DNA from: Kiritimatiellia bacterium
Lineage (GTDB): Bacteria; Verrucomicrobiota; Kiritimatiellia; SLAD01
Assembly (NCBI GenBank): GCA_007134175.1
Contig: SLLF01000220.1
Coordinates: 1 to 17,717 of the forward strand
Direction of reading: 5' to 3'
Length of the DNA stretch: 17,717 bases
How positions within the stretch are numbered: the first letter of the stretch is position 1; the number at the start of each line of letters is the position of its first letter. Below, piece after piece: positions 17,176 to 17,717 of this stretch. Both the position numbers and the translations under genes were made by a program. Under the pieces are notes generated by a model that did not search any database, was not told the DNA's origin, and saw only the letters and a list, made by a program, of their open reading frames with translations.

Positions 17176-17717
17176 ATGAAACCGATCATGACCCGCAGGG
17201 AAATGCTTAAAGTATCGTTGGCCACCGCCGCCGGAGTCTCGCTGGGGAACAGATTGGGGTTAGGCCAGTTGTCTCAACTCTACGCTGCGACCAACCCGTT
17301 GAATCCGATGCCCACCAGAAAGCTGGGGAAAACCGGATTCGAGGTGCCCCTGTTCAGCCTTGGCGGCCAGTCCACCATTGAACAGCCCGGCAAACAGGAC
17401 GAAGCGGTCGCCATCATTCACCGGGCCCTTGACTATGGTGTGAAGTTCATTGACACCGCGTCGATCTACGGGCGGGGCATTAGCGAAACCTATATCGGCG
17501 AGGTAATGAAGGAGCGCCGGGATGAAGTATTCCTGGCGACGAAAAGCCGCGACTACACGTACGATGGAACCATGCGCGTGATAGAGGAGAGCTTGCGAAG
17601 ATTGCAGACCGATTGGATTGATCTGTACCAACATCACAATGTGTCTTCCGGCGACGGCTTGCGGCAGGTCCTTGGTCCGAATGGTGCGCTAAAGGCGTTT
17701 AATGAACTCCATGAACA
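17176..17717 (+). CDS. Aldo/keto reductase with twin-arginine-like signal (3' end beyond the right edge)
   Basis: The first 180 codons of an NAD(P)H-dependent aldo/keto reductase. The N-terminus has a twin-arginine-type signal: TRREMLK (6-12), then a hydrophobic stretch LATAAGVSL and a region up to about residue 38 with LYAA before the mature part. The (beta/alpha)8 domain begins at TRKLGKTGFEVPLFSLGG (47-64). The catalytic tetrad is visible: D93 and Y98 in FIDTASIYG, K123 in LATKS, H154 in DLYQHH. Export of a folded cofactor-binding enzyme fits the Tat route, but loss of the signal cleavage or membrane retention is possible. GGAGG (17164-17168) lies 7 bases before the ATG. The C-terminal third is outside the window, so extra domains such as a C-terminal ferredoxin-like part cannot be excluded. 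The substrate is unknown. Confidence 0.9.
   Translation, partial: MKPIMTRREMLKVSLATAAGVSLGNRLGLGQLSQLYAATNPLNPMPTRKLGKTGFEVPLFSLGGQSTIEQPGKQDEAVAIIHRALDYGVKFIDTASIYGRGISETYIGEVMKERRDEVFLATKSRDYTYDGTMRVIEESLRRLQTDWIDLYQHHNVSSGDGLRQVLGPNGALKAFNELHE

Overview
The window is an ordinary, densely packed stretch of a GC-rich bacterial chromosome. It holds 14 well-supported protein genes, one tRNA and two or three small regions that the genes do not explain. I see no phage, transposase, CRISPR array, rRNA or toxin-antitoxin pair. The lineage is uncertain. A YmdB-type phosphodiesterase between an unfamiliar conserved-looking protein and xseA, together with a twin-arginine-exported aldo/keto reductase, suggests the PVC group (Verrucomicrobiota, Kiritimatiellota, Lentisphaerota or relatives). 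The sucAB-lpd-pgi proteins read much like proteobacterial ones. The PVC placement is inference, not proof.

Layout. (1) 1-2616, minus strand: an uncharacterised 231-residue protein, a ymdB-family phosphoesterase and xseA (cut by the left edge), joined by two 4-base start/stop overlaps. (2) 2617-2747: a divergent, AT-rich promoter region. (3) 2748-10152, plus strand: sucA, sucB, lpd and pgi with gaps of 3-15 bases, which is a 2-oxoglutarate dehydrogenase operon that also carries phosphoglucose isomerase. (4) 10153-10812: a gene-poor stretch with a doubtful minus-strand coding remnant, a complete tRNA-Lys(UUU) on the minus strand with a promoter candidate, and a leader. (5) 10813-12825: a CDP-alcohol phosphatidyltransferase (pgsA-like) abutting der. 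(6) 12826-13635: a lone helix-turn-helix gene flanked on each side by an inverted repeat. (7) 13636-16937: hisB, hisH, hisA and an M16 zinc peptidase, all overlapping (4, 29 and 4 bases). (8) 16938 to the end: a 238-base leader and the 5' part of an exported aldo/keto reductase.

How the genes work together. SucA, SucB and Lpd are the E1, E2 and E3 parts of one complex that oxidises 2-oxoglutarate to succinyl-CoA. Pgi links the same transcript to upper glycolysis and gluconeogenesis. HisB, HisH and HisA act in the middle of histidine synthesis; HisF, the partner of HisH, is not in the window. Der (ribosome assembly) and the phospholipid enzyme are housekeeping functions.

The least ordinary items are: the 18-pair imperfect inverted repeat at 13530-13598, with competing small hairpins and integron-attC-like ends, between the lone regulator and hisB; the uncharacterised protein coupled to ymdB-xseA; the Asn-to-Asp change at YmdB residue 67; and the M16 peptidase coupled to hisA. 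I found nothing I would call a proven new system.
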